Source: Nonomuraea spiralis
GTDB taxonomy: Bacteria > Actinomycetota > Actinomycetes > Streptosporangiales > Streptosporangiaceae
NCBI RefSeq assembly: GCF_014648435.1
Contig: NZ_BMRC01000007.1
Location: forward strand, 248,001-312,000
DNA length: 64,000 nucleotides
Direction of reading: 5' to 3'
Numbering within the stretch: position 1 is the first letter of the stretch; each line of letters opens with the position of its first letter. Shown here piece after piece: positions 56,183-64,000 of this stretch. Below the pieces are notes generated by a model. That model ran no database searches. It was given only the letters and a program-made list of their open reading frames with translations, and had not been told where the DNA came from. The position numbers and the translations under genes are program-made.

Positions 56183-57661
56183 ATGCTGAAACCTCTCGCC
56201 GTCGTCCTGACGGCTGTGCTGGTCACGTACGGCCACCCCGCCGCAGCCGCCACCCCCCGCACAACAACGATCGGAGACAGGACCGCGATCACGGGCGAGA
56301 GCCGAACCTTCGTCTCCTCGGCCACCCTCCCCACCCCACCCGCCAAATCCTCCCTGACCTGGCAGCCCTGCCCCAACGACAAGATCGGCATGACGTGTGC
56401 CGACCTCCAGGTCCCGGTGGACTGGCAGAAGCCCGACGGCCGCAAGATCACACTGAAGCTGGGCAAACTCAACGCGACCGGCACCTCCGAAGGCTCCGTC
56501 CTGGTCTCCTACGGCGGCCCCGGAGGCCCTGGCATAGCCACCACCGAATCCGTCCCCGACTGGTGGACCCGGCTACGCGAGCGCATGGACATCGTCACCT
56601 GGGACACCCGCGGCTACGGCGAGCAGTTCGGTGGCCTGAGCACCGGCCTCCCGTGCCTCTGGACCCGCCTCCCCATCCCGGAAGGCCCGCAGGACGAAGC
56701 CGACTTCGGCCGCCTGTCCGACACCGACCGCGGCTACGCCGAGCCCTGCCGCCGCAAAGACCCCGAACTGTTCGCCAACATGAGCTCCGCCGACCAGGCC
56801 AGAGACATGGAAGCGATCAGGAAGGCCCTGGGCGGCGCGAAACTCAACTACTACGGCGCCTCCTACGCGGGCTTCTACGGCCAGGACTACGCCCGCCTCT
56901 TCCCCGGCCAGATCCGCACGATGGTCCTCGACGGCACCTGGAACCACAGCACCGCCGACTGGCCGCGCGAACTGGAGGAGATGGCGAAGTCCAACGACGA
57001 GGCCATGCGACGCTTCTTCACCTGGTGCGCCACCCATGACTGCCAGGACACACCCGGCCTGTGGCGCAAGCTCGTCGACCGTGCCCGCCGCATGCCCATC
57101 CCGACCACGACGGCCAACGTGGCATACGACACCCGCGACCTGCAGTCCCTCGCCCTGTTCATGGCTCGCCAGGGAGCGCCGTCCTGGCCCGCCCTGGCGA
57201 AGGCGATCCGCAAGGCCGACAAGGGCGACGCGTCCGACTTCGTCCCTGCCCAGGGCCTTCGCTTTCCGGACCAGTCCACCCCCGTCACCGAATGCCTCGA
57301 CTGGCCGCGCTACCCGAACCTCAAAGAGCTGACGACCACCGACGCCCGCCTCCGCAAGATCGCCCCTCTGACCGGCACCGCCAACACGCTGGCCTCGGCA
57401 ACTCTCGCCTGCATCGGCTGGCCGGCAGCGGTCACCAACCCGCCCGCCCCTCTCCCCAAGGGCGTACCGCCCATCCTGGGCGCGGGCGCCTGGGGCGAGT
57501 CGGACGCGGTGCAACGCGCCCTGGCCGCCGTCCCCGGCAGCACCACCATCCGCCACGACGGCCCCGGCCACACCCTCTACGGCTTCAACCCCTGCGCCCG
57601 CGACCTCATCAACCGCTACTTCACCGACCAAACCATGCCCCCTCAAAACACCCAATGCTGA
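56183..57661 (+). CDS. Secreted alpha/beta-hydrolase peptidase (tripeptidyl-aminopeptidase type)
   Basis: 492 residues. Residues 1-23 are a signal peptide (PAAAA). The fold has WQPCPNDKIGMTCADLQVPVDW, the oxyanion strand SYGGPGGPG, WDTRGYGEQ and nucleophile GASYAGFYGQDYA, with a C-terminal TAP-like segment (GPGHTLYGFNPCARDLINRYF) carrying the catalytic His. SlpD/E-type and tripeptidyl aminopeptidases share this layout. Codon use is slightly less GC-biased than neighbours. Paired cysteines suit an extracellular protein. Confidence 0.9.
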   Translation: MLKPLAVVLTAVLVTYGHPAAAATPRTTTIGDRTAITGESRTFVSSATLPTPPAKSSLTWQPCPNDKIGMTCADLQVPVDWQKPDGRKITLKLGKLNATGTSEGSVLVSYGGPGGPGIATTESVPDWWTRLRERMDIVTWDTRGYGEQFGGLSTGLPCLWTRLPIPEGPQDEADFGRLSDTDRGYAEPCRRKDPELFANMSSADQARDMEAIRKALGGAKLNYYGASYAGFYGQDYARLFPGQIRTMVLDGTWNHSTADWPRELEEMAKSNDEAMRRFFTWCATHDCQDTPGLWRKLVDRARRMPIPTTTANVAYDTRDLQSLALFMARQGAPSWPALAKAIRKADKGDASDFVPAQGLRFPDQSTPVTECLDWPRYPNLKELTTTDARLRKIAPLTGTANTLASATLACIGWPAAVTNPPAPLPKGVPPILGAGAWGESDAVQRALAAVPGSTTIRHDGPGHTLYGFNPCARDLINRYFTDQTMPPQNTQC

Positions 57662-57729
57662 CAACCACAGAAACCCCAGCGACCCACAACCCCTGAAACG
57701 AACAAGCAGCCCGCCGAAAATCCGATGCC

Positions 57730-57774
57730 GCACCGTCCGGAGCTGCACCGTCCGGAGCTGCGCCGTCTGGGGTC
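57730..57774. repeat. 15-bp tandem repeat, three units
   Basis: GCACCGTCCGGAGCT is repeated exactly at 57730 and 57745, with a diverged third unit at 57760. Confidence 0.85.
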
Positions 57775-57806
57775 GAGTTGTCGGGGGCTGAGCTGCCCGG
57801 GTCCCG

Positions 57807-57872
57807 GCGTCGTCCTGGGCTCCGCGTCGTCCGGGTCCCCGCGTCGTCCAGGGCCCCACGTAGTCCGGGGTG
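57807..57872. repeat. 17-bp tandem repeat, about four units
   Basis: Units starting GCGTCGTCC at 57807, 57824 and 57841, with a fourth, diverged one (ACGTAGTCC) at 57858. The period of 17 is not a multiple of three, so the array is not coding. Confidence 0.8.
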
Positions 57873-58511
57873 TGCGGTCTGGGACCGTAGGGCTTCGGCG
57901 AGGTGCCCGCCGCCCCCATGTGAACGGCCATCTTCGCGGGTATGGGCGACTCACTGATCGCGCCATCGTGCCACGCAGATCCGTCCCCTTGGGCCGAAGG
58001 ACGTCGGGTGAACCGGCTTGGGCCCAAGCCGACTGAGAGCCCAGGCTGCCGGCGCCTGTGGCCGAGCAAGTTCAAGGCATGTAGACCCTCAAGGCAGTTC
58101 CGGCCGCACGGGCAGAGGCTGCACAGGCGGAGGCTACACGGACCCACATCGTCCCTGCCTTCTCCTGGAGGGGCAGGTATCCCGCACCTCAGAGCGAGAC
58201 CGGTGACAGGAAACATCCGGACATAACAGGCTTCGAGGATCAGGCAAGCGCGCCGGTTACAGAAAGCTGCTACGAGGGATCTGAGCGTAGGCACACGGCT
58301 GAGCCGATCGCGCGTTACGGTTGGGCGTGAGGGCCTTTTGGTTCGGTGCTTGCTGGCGCAATCTGCACTGAGCCGGAGGCCCTCACCCTTTGCAGGATCA
58401 TTCCTTTCCCGTCCGTAGGCGGTCTCCGCTCGGCTGCCGGCTGTAGGTTGCCGAGCCCCCCTACGCGAAGGGGCATGCCCGTCGGCGCACCCAGGGTTCG
58501 CCGGTCGCCGG

Positions 58512-59047
58512 TCAGAAGCCGGGAATCTCGATCTCGCGTACAGGCGACAGCGCGGCCGGTGGGAAGTCCGGCCACTGCTGTCCTCGGTGTCCCTTGCCCT
58601 GTAGGTGCTTGTCGGCGAAGGCTTGGGCGGCGGCCAGGACGTGCGCGACCTGCGACGTGGTGAGCTTGCCCGACGTCAGCGCCTCGCCCAGCTCGTGTAG
58701 ATCCAGCACCCGGTAGGGAAGTCCGGGCGGGCCGACGATGAAGTCGACGTAGTGGTCGGTCACGCGGACCGTGTCGCCGCTCTCCCGGATCTCGACCAGG
58801 TCGATGTACCACCAGCCGGCGTGCTCCGGTTTGAACACCACCGGCTGGTTGAGCTGTACCGACTCGTCCAGCAGCAGGAAGGCACGTTGTCGGCGCCCCG
58901 CGTCCGGGCGAACGTACATGCTTCCGGGATGTCGAACTCGTACGCCGCGACCCGGCCGATCCGGACACCCGGGCACGGCAGCTCGCCGCGCAGCACAGTG
59001 ATCCGCTCCGGGATCGCTTCCATCTGAGGAGGTTGGTCCGCACTCAC
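58512..59047 (-). pseudogene. DUF402-family gene with a frameshift
   Basis: Two frames together make one DUF402-like protein. The first (GTG 59047) reads SADQPPQMEAIPERITV then VAAYEFDIPEA; the second reads MYVRPDAGRRQRAFLLLDES, later WWYIDLVEIRESGDTVRVTDHYVDF and ending at 58512. The switch is near 58921-58927 and the total length is 3n+2, so one base is missing (or two extra). DUF402 members include RNA-hydrolysing or nucleoside-phosphate phosphatases. TACGAT (complement of 59056-59061) 8 nt before the GTG looks like its promoter. Sequencing error is the alternative. Confidence 0.75.
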
Positions 59048-59229
59048 ACAAATGGATCGTATTGGGGTAAGCCGTTGCCCGCCCCAAGAAGGGGAGCGCT
59101 CTGCTCATCGACTGGACGGAGAACGTTGACTCGGGCACCAAGGGGGCGTTCACGTTCGTGGTCCTGGCGGCAGCCACAGAACATGAGCTGGAATCGCGGG
59201 CCGGGCGGCGCGCGTTTTGCAGGGCTGGG

Positions 59230-59937
59230 TCAGGCGGGGGAGGGGGTGGGGCCGGGGTCGGGGGGTGGGGTGGCGGTGGGATGGGAGTGGCCGGGTCTTA
59301 CGAGGCCGGCGTCGTACGAGACCACCACCACCTGCGCGCGGCTGCTCAGCCCCAGCTTGGCCATCAGCCGGTTGAGGTGGGTCTTGACCGTGCCCTCGCT
59401 CACCGACAGCCGTTCGGCGATCTCTTTGTTGGACAGCGCGTGCCCGACCAGCCGCAGCACCTCCGTCTCGCGTCCGGTGAGCCGGTCGAGGGAGGGGGAG
59501 GGGAGCGGGGCGGGCGGCTCGGTGAACGCCTCGATCAGGCGGCGGGTCGCGGCCGGGGCCAGCAGGATGTCGCCCGCCGCGACCGTGTGGATGGCGGCGA
59601 TCAGGCGCTCGGGCGGCGTGTCCTTGAGCAGGAAGCCGCCGGCGCCCAGGCGCAGCGCGTTGTAGACGTATTCGTCGAGGTCGAACGTGGTCAGGATGAG
59701 CACCTTCGGCGGCGGGTCGGGTGCGGCGGCGAGGATGCGTTCGGTCGCGGTCAGGCCGCTGATGCCGGGCATCCTGATGTCCATCAGGATGACGTCGGGG
59801 CGGAGCGTGACGGCCAGGCGTACGGCCTCCTCGCCGTCGGCTGCCTCGCCCACCACCTCCAGGCCCGCGGCGCGAAGGAGCGCGGCCAGACCGGCGCGGA
59901 TGAGCACCTGGTCGTCGACCACGAGAACTTTGATCAT
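59230..59937 (-). CDS. NarL/FixJ-family response regulator
   Basis: 235 residues. The receiver domain has VVDDQ acidic pocket residues, phospho-acceptor Asp in VILMDIRMP and the late lysine in GFLLKDTPPE. The LuxR-type output is LTGRETEVLRLVGHALSNKEIAERLSVSEGTVKTHLNRLMAKLGL. A Pro-rich tail ends the protein. It lies 18 nt downstream of its cognate kinase gene. Confidence 0.95.
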   Translation of the reverse strand: MIKVLVVDDQVLIRAGLAALLRAAGLEVVGEAADGEEAVRLAVTLRPDVILMDIRMPGISGLTATERILAAAPDPPPKVLILTTFDLDEYVYNALRLGAGGFLLKDTPPERLIAAIHTVAAGDILLAPAATRRLIEAFTEPPAPLPSPSLDRLTGRETEVLRLVGHALSNKEIAERLSVSEGTVKTHLNRLMAKLGLSSRAQVVVVSYDAGLVRPGHSHPTATPPPDPGPTPSPA

Positions 59938-59955
59938 GCACCTGCTTCACGGTCG

Positions 59956-61158
59956 TCACGGCGGCCGATCATCCTCGGCGGGTGAGGAGAGCGGGAAGGT
60001 CGCCAGCACCTCGAACCCGCCTTGCGGCAGCGGCCCGGCGGTGATCGAACCCTGGTAGAGCCTGACACGTTCAGTCATGCCGATCAACCCGTGGCCCGCC
60101 GGGCCGGGGTGGTGCCCGTCGGCGGTCGTGCCGTCGTTGCTGACGCGTAAGGTCAGCGTGTTGGCGCCGTAGCCGATGTGGATGTCGACGCGGCCGGGGG
60201 TGGCGTGTTTGAGCACGTTCGTGAGTGATTCCTGGACGATGCGGTAGGCGCACAGGTCGAGGCCGGGTGGCAGCGGCCTGGCCCGGCCCTCGACGGTGAC
60301 CTCGGTGGCCAGGCCGGCGCCGCGCATGCGTTCGACGAGCGGGTCGAGGCCGAGCAGGCCGGGGGTGGTGGCGTAGAGGCCCTCGTCGTCGTCGTGGGCC
60401 TCGATGCGCAGGATCGACAACATGCGGCGCATCTCGGTCAGGGCCTCGTGGCTGGTGTCGGCGATGACGCCGAGCGTGGCGTGCGCAGTGGTCGGGTCGG
60501 TCAGCGCCACGTAGCGGCCAAGCCCGGCCTGTACGGAGATGACCGACATGTGGTGTGCGACGACGTCGTGCAGCTCACGGGCGATGCGCACCCGTTCGCG
60601 GGTGACGGCCCGATGGGCGGCCGCGTCCTGCTCCCGGTGGAGTTGCGCGGCGAGGTCGGCCAACTGCCCGGTACGCTCCGACAGCAGTCGTACGCTGGTG
60701 CCGGCCCCCACCGCCCAGGCCCCCACCACCAGCGACTGCGCCGTGGCCGACCAAACGGCGATGCCCGGCTGCTGGCTGGAGGCGTAGGTCCATTCGGTGA
60801 CGACCAGCGCCGCGCCGATCGCGCACCACACCCACGACCGGTGGGCGGCCACCGAGTAGAGGGCCACCAGCGGGCCGATGCTGTTGAGCCCGAGGTGGTA
60901 GCCCAGCGCGTGGTAGACCAGCGACGTGCCCACCGAGACCATCAGGACGGCCACCGGCGCCATCCTGCGCAGCGCCAGAGGCGCGTTGACCAGCAGGGTC
61001 AGGACCATCGACAGGGCGTCGCCGGGGCGGCCCCGGCCCGGTTCGAACTCCTCCCACAGCCAGGTGCCGACGACCAGGGTCAGGGCCAGGGCGCCGTCGA
61101 GCAGCAGGGGGTGAACCGCGAATACCCGCCGGACGAGGGATGAGGCGGTGAAGTGCAC
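59956..61158 (-). CDS. HisKA_3-type sensor histidine kinase
   Basis: 400 residues. Four to five N-terminal membrane helices (about 17-155) with short loops sense an unknown membrane or envelope signal; RERVRIARELHDVVAHHMSVISVQAGLG holds the phosphorylated His; a C-terminal HATPase follows (AYRIVQESLTNVLKHATPG N-box, GHGLIGMTERV G-box). TAGCGT (complement of 61164-61169) is 5 nt before GTG 61158, a leaderless start. Confidence 0.95.
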   Translation of the reverse strand: MHFTASSLVRRVFAVHPLLLDGALALTLVVGTWLWEEFEPGRGRPGDALSMVLTLLVNAPLALRRMAPVAVLMVSVGTSLVYHALGYHLGLNSIGPLVALYSVAAHRSWVWCAIGAALVVTEWTYASSQQPGIAVWSATAQSLVVGAWAVGAGTSVRLLSERTGQLADLAAQLHREQDAAAHRAVTRERVRIARELHDVVAHHMSVISVQAGLGRYVALTDPTTAHATLGVIADTSHEALTEMRRMLSILRIEAHDDDEGLYATTPGLLGLDPLVERMRGAGLATEVTVEGRARPLPPGLDLCAYRIVQESLTNVLKHATPGRVDIHIGYGANTLTLRVSNDGTTADGHHPGPAGHGLIGMTERVRLYQGSITAGPLPQGGFEVLATFPLSSPAEDDRPP

Positions 61159-61163
61159 CCGTC

Positions 61164-61169
61164 ACGCTA
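61164..61169 (-). promoter_or_regulatory. Leaderless -10 of the two-component operon
   Basis: TAGCGT on the minus strand, 5 nt before GTG 61158 of the kinase gene. Confidence 0.5.
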
Positions 61170-61332
61170 ACCCCGGCGGCGTCCCCGGCGCATCAACCCG
61201 GGGTTGGACTTCGACTGCCGCGGAAGTTGCAGAACGGCGGCGCCGGAGTCGTGCGGCCCTCGGTCTTGACTGGGCCGGTCAGATCGACTAGACCACAGGA
61301 AGCCCGGCGATCATCACGCAGTGGAGGACACG

Positions 61333-62085
61333 ATGTCCGGCAGAGCGTTGGTACGACTCGCGGCCCGCGCCGCGTTATCCGCCGTCACGACGGGCGCGCT
61401 GGTCGCGGCCGTCGCGATGCCGGCCTCCGCGACGGCCCTGGAACGGCCGCCGAGGACCACCAAGGGGCCGTGCGCGTACACCGAGACCCCCGACGACCCG
61501 GCCGTGCGCAAGGTGCCGTTGCCGCCGGACCCGCGCCGCACCCCCACCCGCCCGGTCTCGGCGGTGCTCAGGACCAACCACGGCGACATCGGGCTCGCCC
61601 TCGACGCGGCCAAGGCGCCGTGTACGGTGCAGAGCTTCGTGCACCTGATCCGCCACCGCTTCTACGACGTCACGTCCTGCCACCGGCTCACCGCGTACGA
61701 CCGGCTGAAGGTGCTGCAGTGCGGCGACCCCAGCTTCACCGGCGAGGGCGGGCCGGGCTACCGGTACAAGGACGAACTGCCCACCGACCTGCCGCCGTGG
61801 CCGGGCGACCCGACCGGTACGCGCAAGACGTACGCGCGCGGCGTGCTGGCCATGGCGAACGCCGGGCCCGACACCAACGGCAGCCAGTTCTTCCTGGTCT
61901 ATGGTGATTCCGGCCTGCCGCCCAACTACACGGTCTTCGGCACGGTGGACGCCTCCGGGCTCGCCGCGCTCGACCGTATCGCCGCCGGAGGCATCCAGCC
62001 GGAGCCCGACGGCCCCACGCCGCCCCTGGACGGCAAGCCCGTCCTGCCGGTCGACATCCGGGACGCCAAGGTCTGCCGCAGATAG
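61333..62085 (+). CDS. Secreted cyclophilin-type peptidyl-prolyl isomerase
   Basis: 250 residues. A signal peptide ends near ASATA (about residue 36). The cyclophilin domain includes LRTNHGDIGLALDAAKAPCTVQSFVHLIRHRFYD, FTGEGGPGYRYKDEL, GVLAMANAGPDTNGSQFFLVYGDS and YTVFGTVD, keeping the QFF and GP(D)TNGSQF active-site motif. It assists folding of exported proteins. GGAGGA 4 nt before ATG 61333 selects this start over the upstream GTG 61321. Confidence 0.95.
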   Translation: MSGRALVRLAARAALSAVTTGALVAAVAMPASATALERPPRTTKGPCAYTETPDDPAVRKVPLPPDPRRTPTRPVSAVLRTNHGDIGLALDAAKAPCTVQSFVHLIRHRFYDVTSCHRLTAYDRLKVLQCGDPSFTGEGGPGYRYKDELPTDLPPWPGDPTGTRKTYARGVLAMANAGPDTNGSQFFLVYGDSGLPPNYTVFGTVDASGLAALDRIAAGGIQPEPDGPTPPLDGKPVLPVDIRDAKVCRR

Positions 62086-62104
62086 GCGCTGCGCCCAGCC
62101 CTCC

Positions 62105-62150
62105 GCTCACGCCCCCTGCTCACGCCCCCTGCTCACGGCGCCTGCTCGCG
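62105..62150. repeat. 13-bp tandem repeat downstream of the cyclophilin gene
   Basis: GCTCACGCCCCCT occurs at 62105 and 62118, diverged at 62131 and partial at 62144. It starts 20 bp after the stop codon and precedes the terminator. Confidence 0.8.
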
Positions 62151-62152
62151 GC

Positions 62153-62189
62153 TGCCGCCCCGTTCCGCCGCCGGTGGAACGGGGCGGCA
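62153..62189 (+). terminator. Terminator of the cyclophilin gene
   Basis: TGCCGCCCCGTTCC (62153-62166) pairs perfectly with GGAACGGGGCGGCA (62176-62189) around 9 nt, followed by CGGTTT. Confidence 0.8.
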
Positions 62190-62250
62190 CGGTTTGGAAC
62201 GGCCTCAGAGGTGAGGGCTCCGACCGGGAGCCAGGAGCAGGGAGAGATGC

Positions 62251-63006
62251 ATGAACCTCGGACGAGCCTTAGGCGCGGTGGCGGGGCTGGTGCTGGCCAC
62301 CGCGGGAACGGCGGGGCTGAGCGGGCCCGCCTCGGCGACGACGCCCTTCATCACCCCCACCACCTGCACGATCCAGACGGTCGACACCAACAACTACCTG
62401 ACGGCGGTGGGCGGCGGAGGCCGTACGACTGACGTGATCCACAGCGACGCCACCGTGGCCCGCTCGTGGGAGCGGTTCACACTCGTGGACGCCGGCGACG
62501 GCGTGCACGTCGGCATCAAGACGGCGACCGGCCATTTCCTCACCGCCGTGGGCGGCGGGGGCCGTACGACCGACGTCATCCACTCCGACGCCACGGTCCT
62601 GCAGGCGTGGGAGAAGTTCGAGCTGGTGCGCCAGGGCGGCGACGGATACACGATCCAGACGATCGACGGCCACTTCCTGACCGCCGTGGGCGGCGGCAAC
62701 CGGACCACCGACGTGGTGCACAGCGACGCGACCCAGGCTCGGTCGTGGGAGCTGTTCCGGGTGCAGTGCGGCCTCACCTCCGTGCCGGACGTCCGGGGCT
62801 TCAGCGACAGCGGCGCGCGGAGCGCCATCGCCGGCGCCGGCCTGACGGTGGGCTCGGTCACGTTCGACAACACCTGCGTCGACGTCTTCGGGACTGTGCT
62901 GTTCAGCAGCCCCGGCGCGGGGGCGACCGTGCCGCGCGGCTCGGCGGTGAACCTCAGGGAGTCCAGCGGCAGGGACGCGAGCGGACGGCCCTGCGTGCTC
63001 AAGTGA
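62251..63006 (+). CDS. Secreted triple-repeat beta-trefoil-like protein with PASTA domain
   Basis: 251 residues. A signal peptide (about 1-29, ending ASA) is followed by three near-identical repeats of about 42 residues, each with YLTAVGGGGRTTDVIHSDAT or FLTAVGGGNRTTDVVHSDAT and then SWERF/AWEKF/SWELF. Three such units suggest a fascin/trefoil lectin-like fold. Residues about 180-245 (VPDVRGFSDSGARSAIAGAGLTVGSV, later FSSPGAGATVPRGSAVNL) are a PASTA domain, which binds peptidoglycan or muropeptides. A surface-binding role is likely; this combination is unusual. Confidence 0.8.
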   Translation: MNLGRALGAVAGLVLATAGTAGLSGPASATTPFITPTTCTIQTVDTNNYLTAVGGGGRTTDVIHSDATVARSWERFTLVDAGDGVHVGIKTATGHFLTAVGGGGRTTDVIHSDATVLQAWEKFELVRQGGDGYTIQTIDGHFLTAVGGGNRTTDVVHSDATQARSWELFRVQCGLTSVPDVRGFSDSGARSAIAGAGLTVGSVTFDNTCVDVFGTVLFSSPGAGATVPRGSAVNLRESSGRDASGRPCVLK

Positions 63007-63011
63007 CCCCG

Positions 63012-63054
63012 GCCCGCGCCGCCCGGGGTGTTCCGGCCTCCGGGCGGCGCGGGC
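63012..63054. terminator. Bidirectional terminator
   Basis: GCCCGCGCCGCCCGG (63012-63026) pairs perfectly with 63040-63054, exactly filling the gap between two convergent stop codons. Confidence 0.8.
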
Positions 63055-63417
63055 TCAGCCCGTGACGTCGCCGCCGCGCCGCGCCTGCCAGGGCAGGCGG
63101 TTCCCCAGCTCGACCTCCAGCGAGAAGCTGAGGAAGGTCCGTACGAGCACGATGAGGGCGAGCACGCCGACGCTGGTGAACGTCGGCGCGACCGCCACGG
63201 TACGGATGATGTCCCCGGCCACCAGGAGTTCCAGCCCCAGCAGGATCGCCCGCCCGAGCCCCTGCCGGTACGAGCGGTAGGCCTCCTGCGGCGTTCCGCC
63301 CTCGCGCAGCCGCTGCACGAAGAGCACGGTGGCCGTCAGCGCGCCGAGCACGATGATCGCCACGCCCACGAGATCGACCGCCTGGCCGACCGCCTCCACG
63401 ATCCGCGCAAAGTCCAT
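63055..63417 (-). CDS. DUF1622-family membrane protein
   Basis: 120 residues from ATG 63417, preceded by AGAGGG. Three hydrophobic segments (AVDLVGVAIIVLGALTATVLFV, AILLGLELLVAGDIIRTVAV and SVGVLALIVLVRTFLSFSLEVEL) and the conserved Y-RQGLGRAILLGLE region match DUF1622. Function is unknown. It is downstream of, and co-directional with, the TetR gene. Confidence 0.88.
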   Translation of the reverse strand: MDFARIVEAVGQAVDLVGVAIIVLGALTATVLFVQRLREGGTPQEAYRSYRQGLGRAILLGLELLVAGDIIRTVAVAPTFTSVGVLALIVLVRTFLSFSLEVELGNRLPWQARRGGDVTG

Positions 63418-63538
63418 GAGCACCCTCTTTGCCCCGCCTTCAGCAAGGATCGGCGCAGCCGCCCTGGCGCGCATCCCCGACACGCCGGACCGGCCGGGCT
63501 CTTTGCCCAGGCCCTCGGGGGGACCCCTCGTACCGGCC

Positions 63539-64000
63539 TCAGGCGGGGGCGTCGCCGAGGGAGTCGAGCCAGCGGGTCAGGCGGGCTCCCTGGCGGCTCA
63601 TGATCTCCGGCTCGCGCAGGGCGCTGGCCAGCAACGACATCCCCTGGTACGCGCCCACGAAGGTGAGCGCGAGGTCGTCGGCGTCCGGCAGGCCGAGTTC
63701 GCGGAACTGGCGTTCGGACCAGTCGAGGAGCAGCCGGACGACCCGGCCCGCCTCGACGTCGAGGCCGCCCTCGGCGCGCTTGTCGAGCTCGACGGCGAGG
63801 GTGCCGGTGGGGCAGCCGTAGCGGGCGGCGACGTCGCGCCGGCTCACCCACGCCTCGACCATGGCCTTGAGGCGGGCCCGCGGGTCGGGCAGCCGGTCGA
63901 GCTCGGCCGTCAGCTCGGCGAGGTGCCCGGCGTGCTCGGACAACGCGGCCAGGACCAGTTCGTCCTTGGTCTTGAAGTAGTAGTACACGTTCCCCACGGG
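63539..64000 (-). CDS. TetR-family regulator (5' end cut off by the window)
   Basis: The visible 153 residues start in the recognition helix (PVGNVYYYFKTKDELVLAALSEH), so the first helices lie beyond base 64000. The ligand domain (VSRRDVAARYGCPTGTLAVELDKRAEGG and FVGAYQGMSLLASAL) resembles the TetR_C group that often controls small efflux or reductase genes. It may control the DUF1622 gene 121 bp downstream. Confidence 0.88.
   Translation of the reverse strand, partial: PVGNVYYYFKTKDELVLAALSEHAGHLAELTAELDRLPDPRARLKAMVEAWVSRRDVAARYGCPTGTLAVELDKRAEGGLDVEAGRVVRLLLDWSERQFRELGLPDADDLALTFVGAYQGMSLLASALREPEIMSRQGARLTRWLDSLGDAPA

Larger units (their letters stand above)
57662..58511. other. 850-bp region without a gene, containing minisatellites
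   Basis: No frame on either strand gives a believable protein. The notable content is two short tandem arrays (57730-57774 and 57807-57872). The remainder (57900-58500) has mixed composition and could be decayed coding DNA. Confidence 0.5.

Noticed and set aside
57725..58226. Open frames in the region after the TAP-type peptidase
   Set aside because: They run through 15- and 17-bp tandem repeats and have Arg/Pro/Ser-rich translation without domains.
59060..59240. Plus-strand stretch reading LLIDWTENVDSG...AFTFVVLAAATEHELE
   Set aside because: It has protein-like composition but no start codon after the upstream TAA and no recognised family; at best a decayed fragment.
1..64000. tRNA, rRNA, integrase, transposase or attachment-site signals
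   Set aside because: No cloverleaf-like or rRNA segments and no recombinase family proteins were recognised on reading both strands; a covariance-model scan would be decisive.

Overview
The window is very GC-rich, with long codon-biased ORFs, many 4-nt ATGA/GTGA gene overlaps, GTG/TTG starts and leaderless promoters (TAnnnT hexamer 6-8 nt before the start codon). Together with a SARP/AfsR-type regulator, a PaaR-type TetR and a GntR-LacI hybrid regulator, this points to a filamentous actinomycete chromosome. A Streptosporangiaceae-like host is my guess from gene style, not something proven here. No rRNA, tRNA, CRISPR, phage or intact insertion sequence was recognised.

Layout. 1-9.3 kb holds mixed housekeeping and accessory genes: a truncated O-methyltransferase, a double-GNAT protein, a SRPBCC/sigma-factor pair, a MarR/membrane-protein divergent pair, a secreted PepSY protein, NhaA, and a WYL regulator divergent from DinB and alpha/beta-hydrolase genes. 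9.5-11.7 kb is a phosphate pair (PstS-like binding protein and PPK2). 12.4-25.5 kb is a carbohydrate-catabolism region: a GntR-LacI regulator, one ABC importer without its ATPase gene, Gfo/Idh/MocA oxidoreductase, sugar isomerase-fold protein, cytoplasmic GH20, NAD-epimerase-like protein and DapA-like aldolase in one minus-strand run, flanked by a muconate-cycloisomerase-family enzyme and a secreted GH18-like protein whose promoters share a palindromic GAATTC-core motif.

25.7-41.1 kb is a string of single genes, mostly divergent regulator/target pairs: FAD oxidoreductase/SARP regulator with a classical heptamer SARP box, a frameshifted zinc alcohol dehydrogenase divergent from an ArsR-M29 peptidase operon, a secreted ricin-B/PL9 pectate lyase, PhzF, an esterase, a ROK repressor, a tyrosine phosphatase and a PHP phosphatase. 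40.5-49.6 kb is an aerobic phenylacetate (paa) cluster: paaR-type TetR, paaH, paaF, paaEDCBA, then divergently paaZ-paaG. It lacks the CoA ligase and thiolase. 49.6-53.8 kb is an Lrp regulator divergent from a branched-chain-type 2-oxoacid dehydrogenase operon (E1alpha, E1beta, E2; no E3). Both modules would yield acyl-CoAs.

54-64 kb carries a GNAT gene with a hairpin over its ribosome binding site, a P-loop kinase-like protein, a secreted TAP-type peptidase, an 850-bp non-coding stretch with minisatellites, a frameshifted DUF402 gene, a two-component system, a secreted cyclophilin, a secreted triple-repeat trefoil-PASTA protein, a DUF1622 membrane protein and a truncated TetR.

A recurring oddity is short tandem duplication exactly across stop codons (at least six genes), plus one gene whose 3' end was apparently rewritten by a hairpin-templated event.
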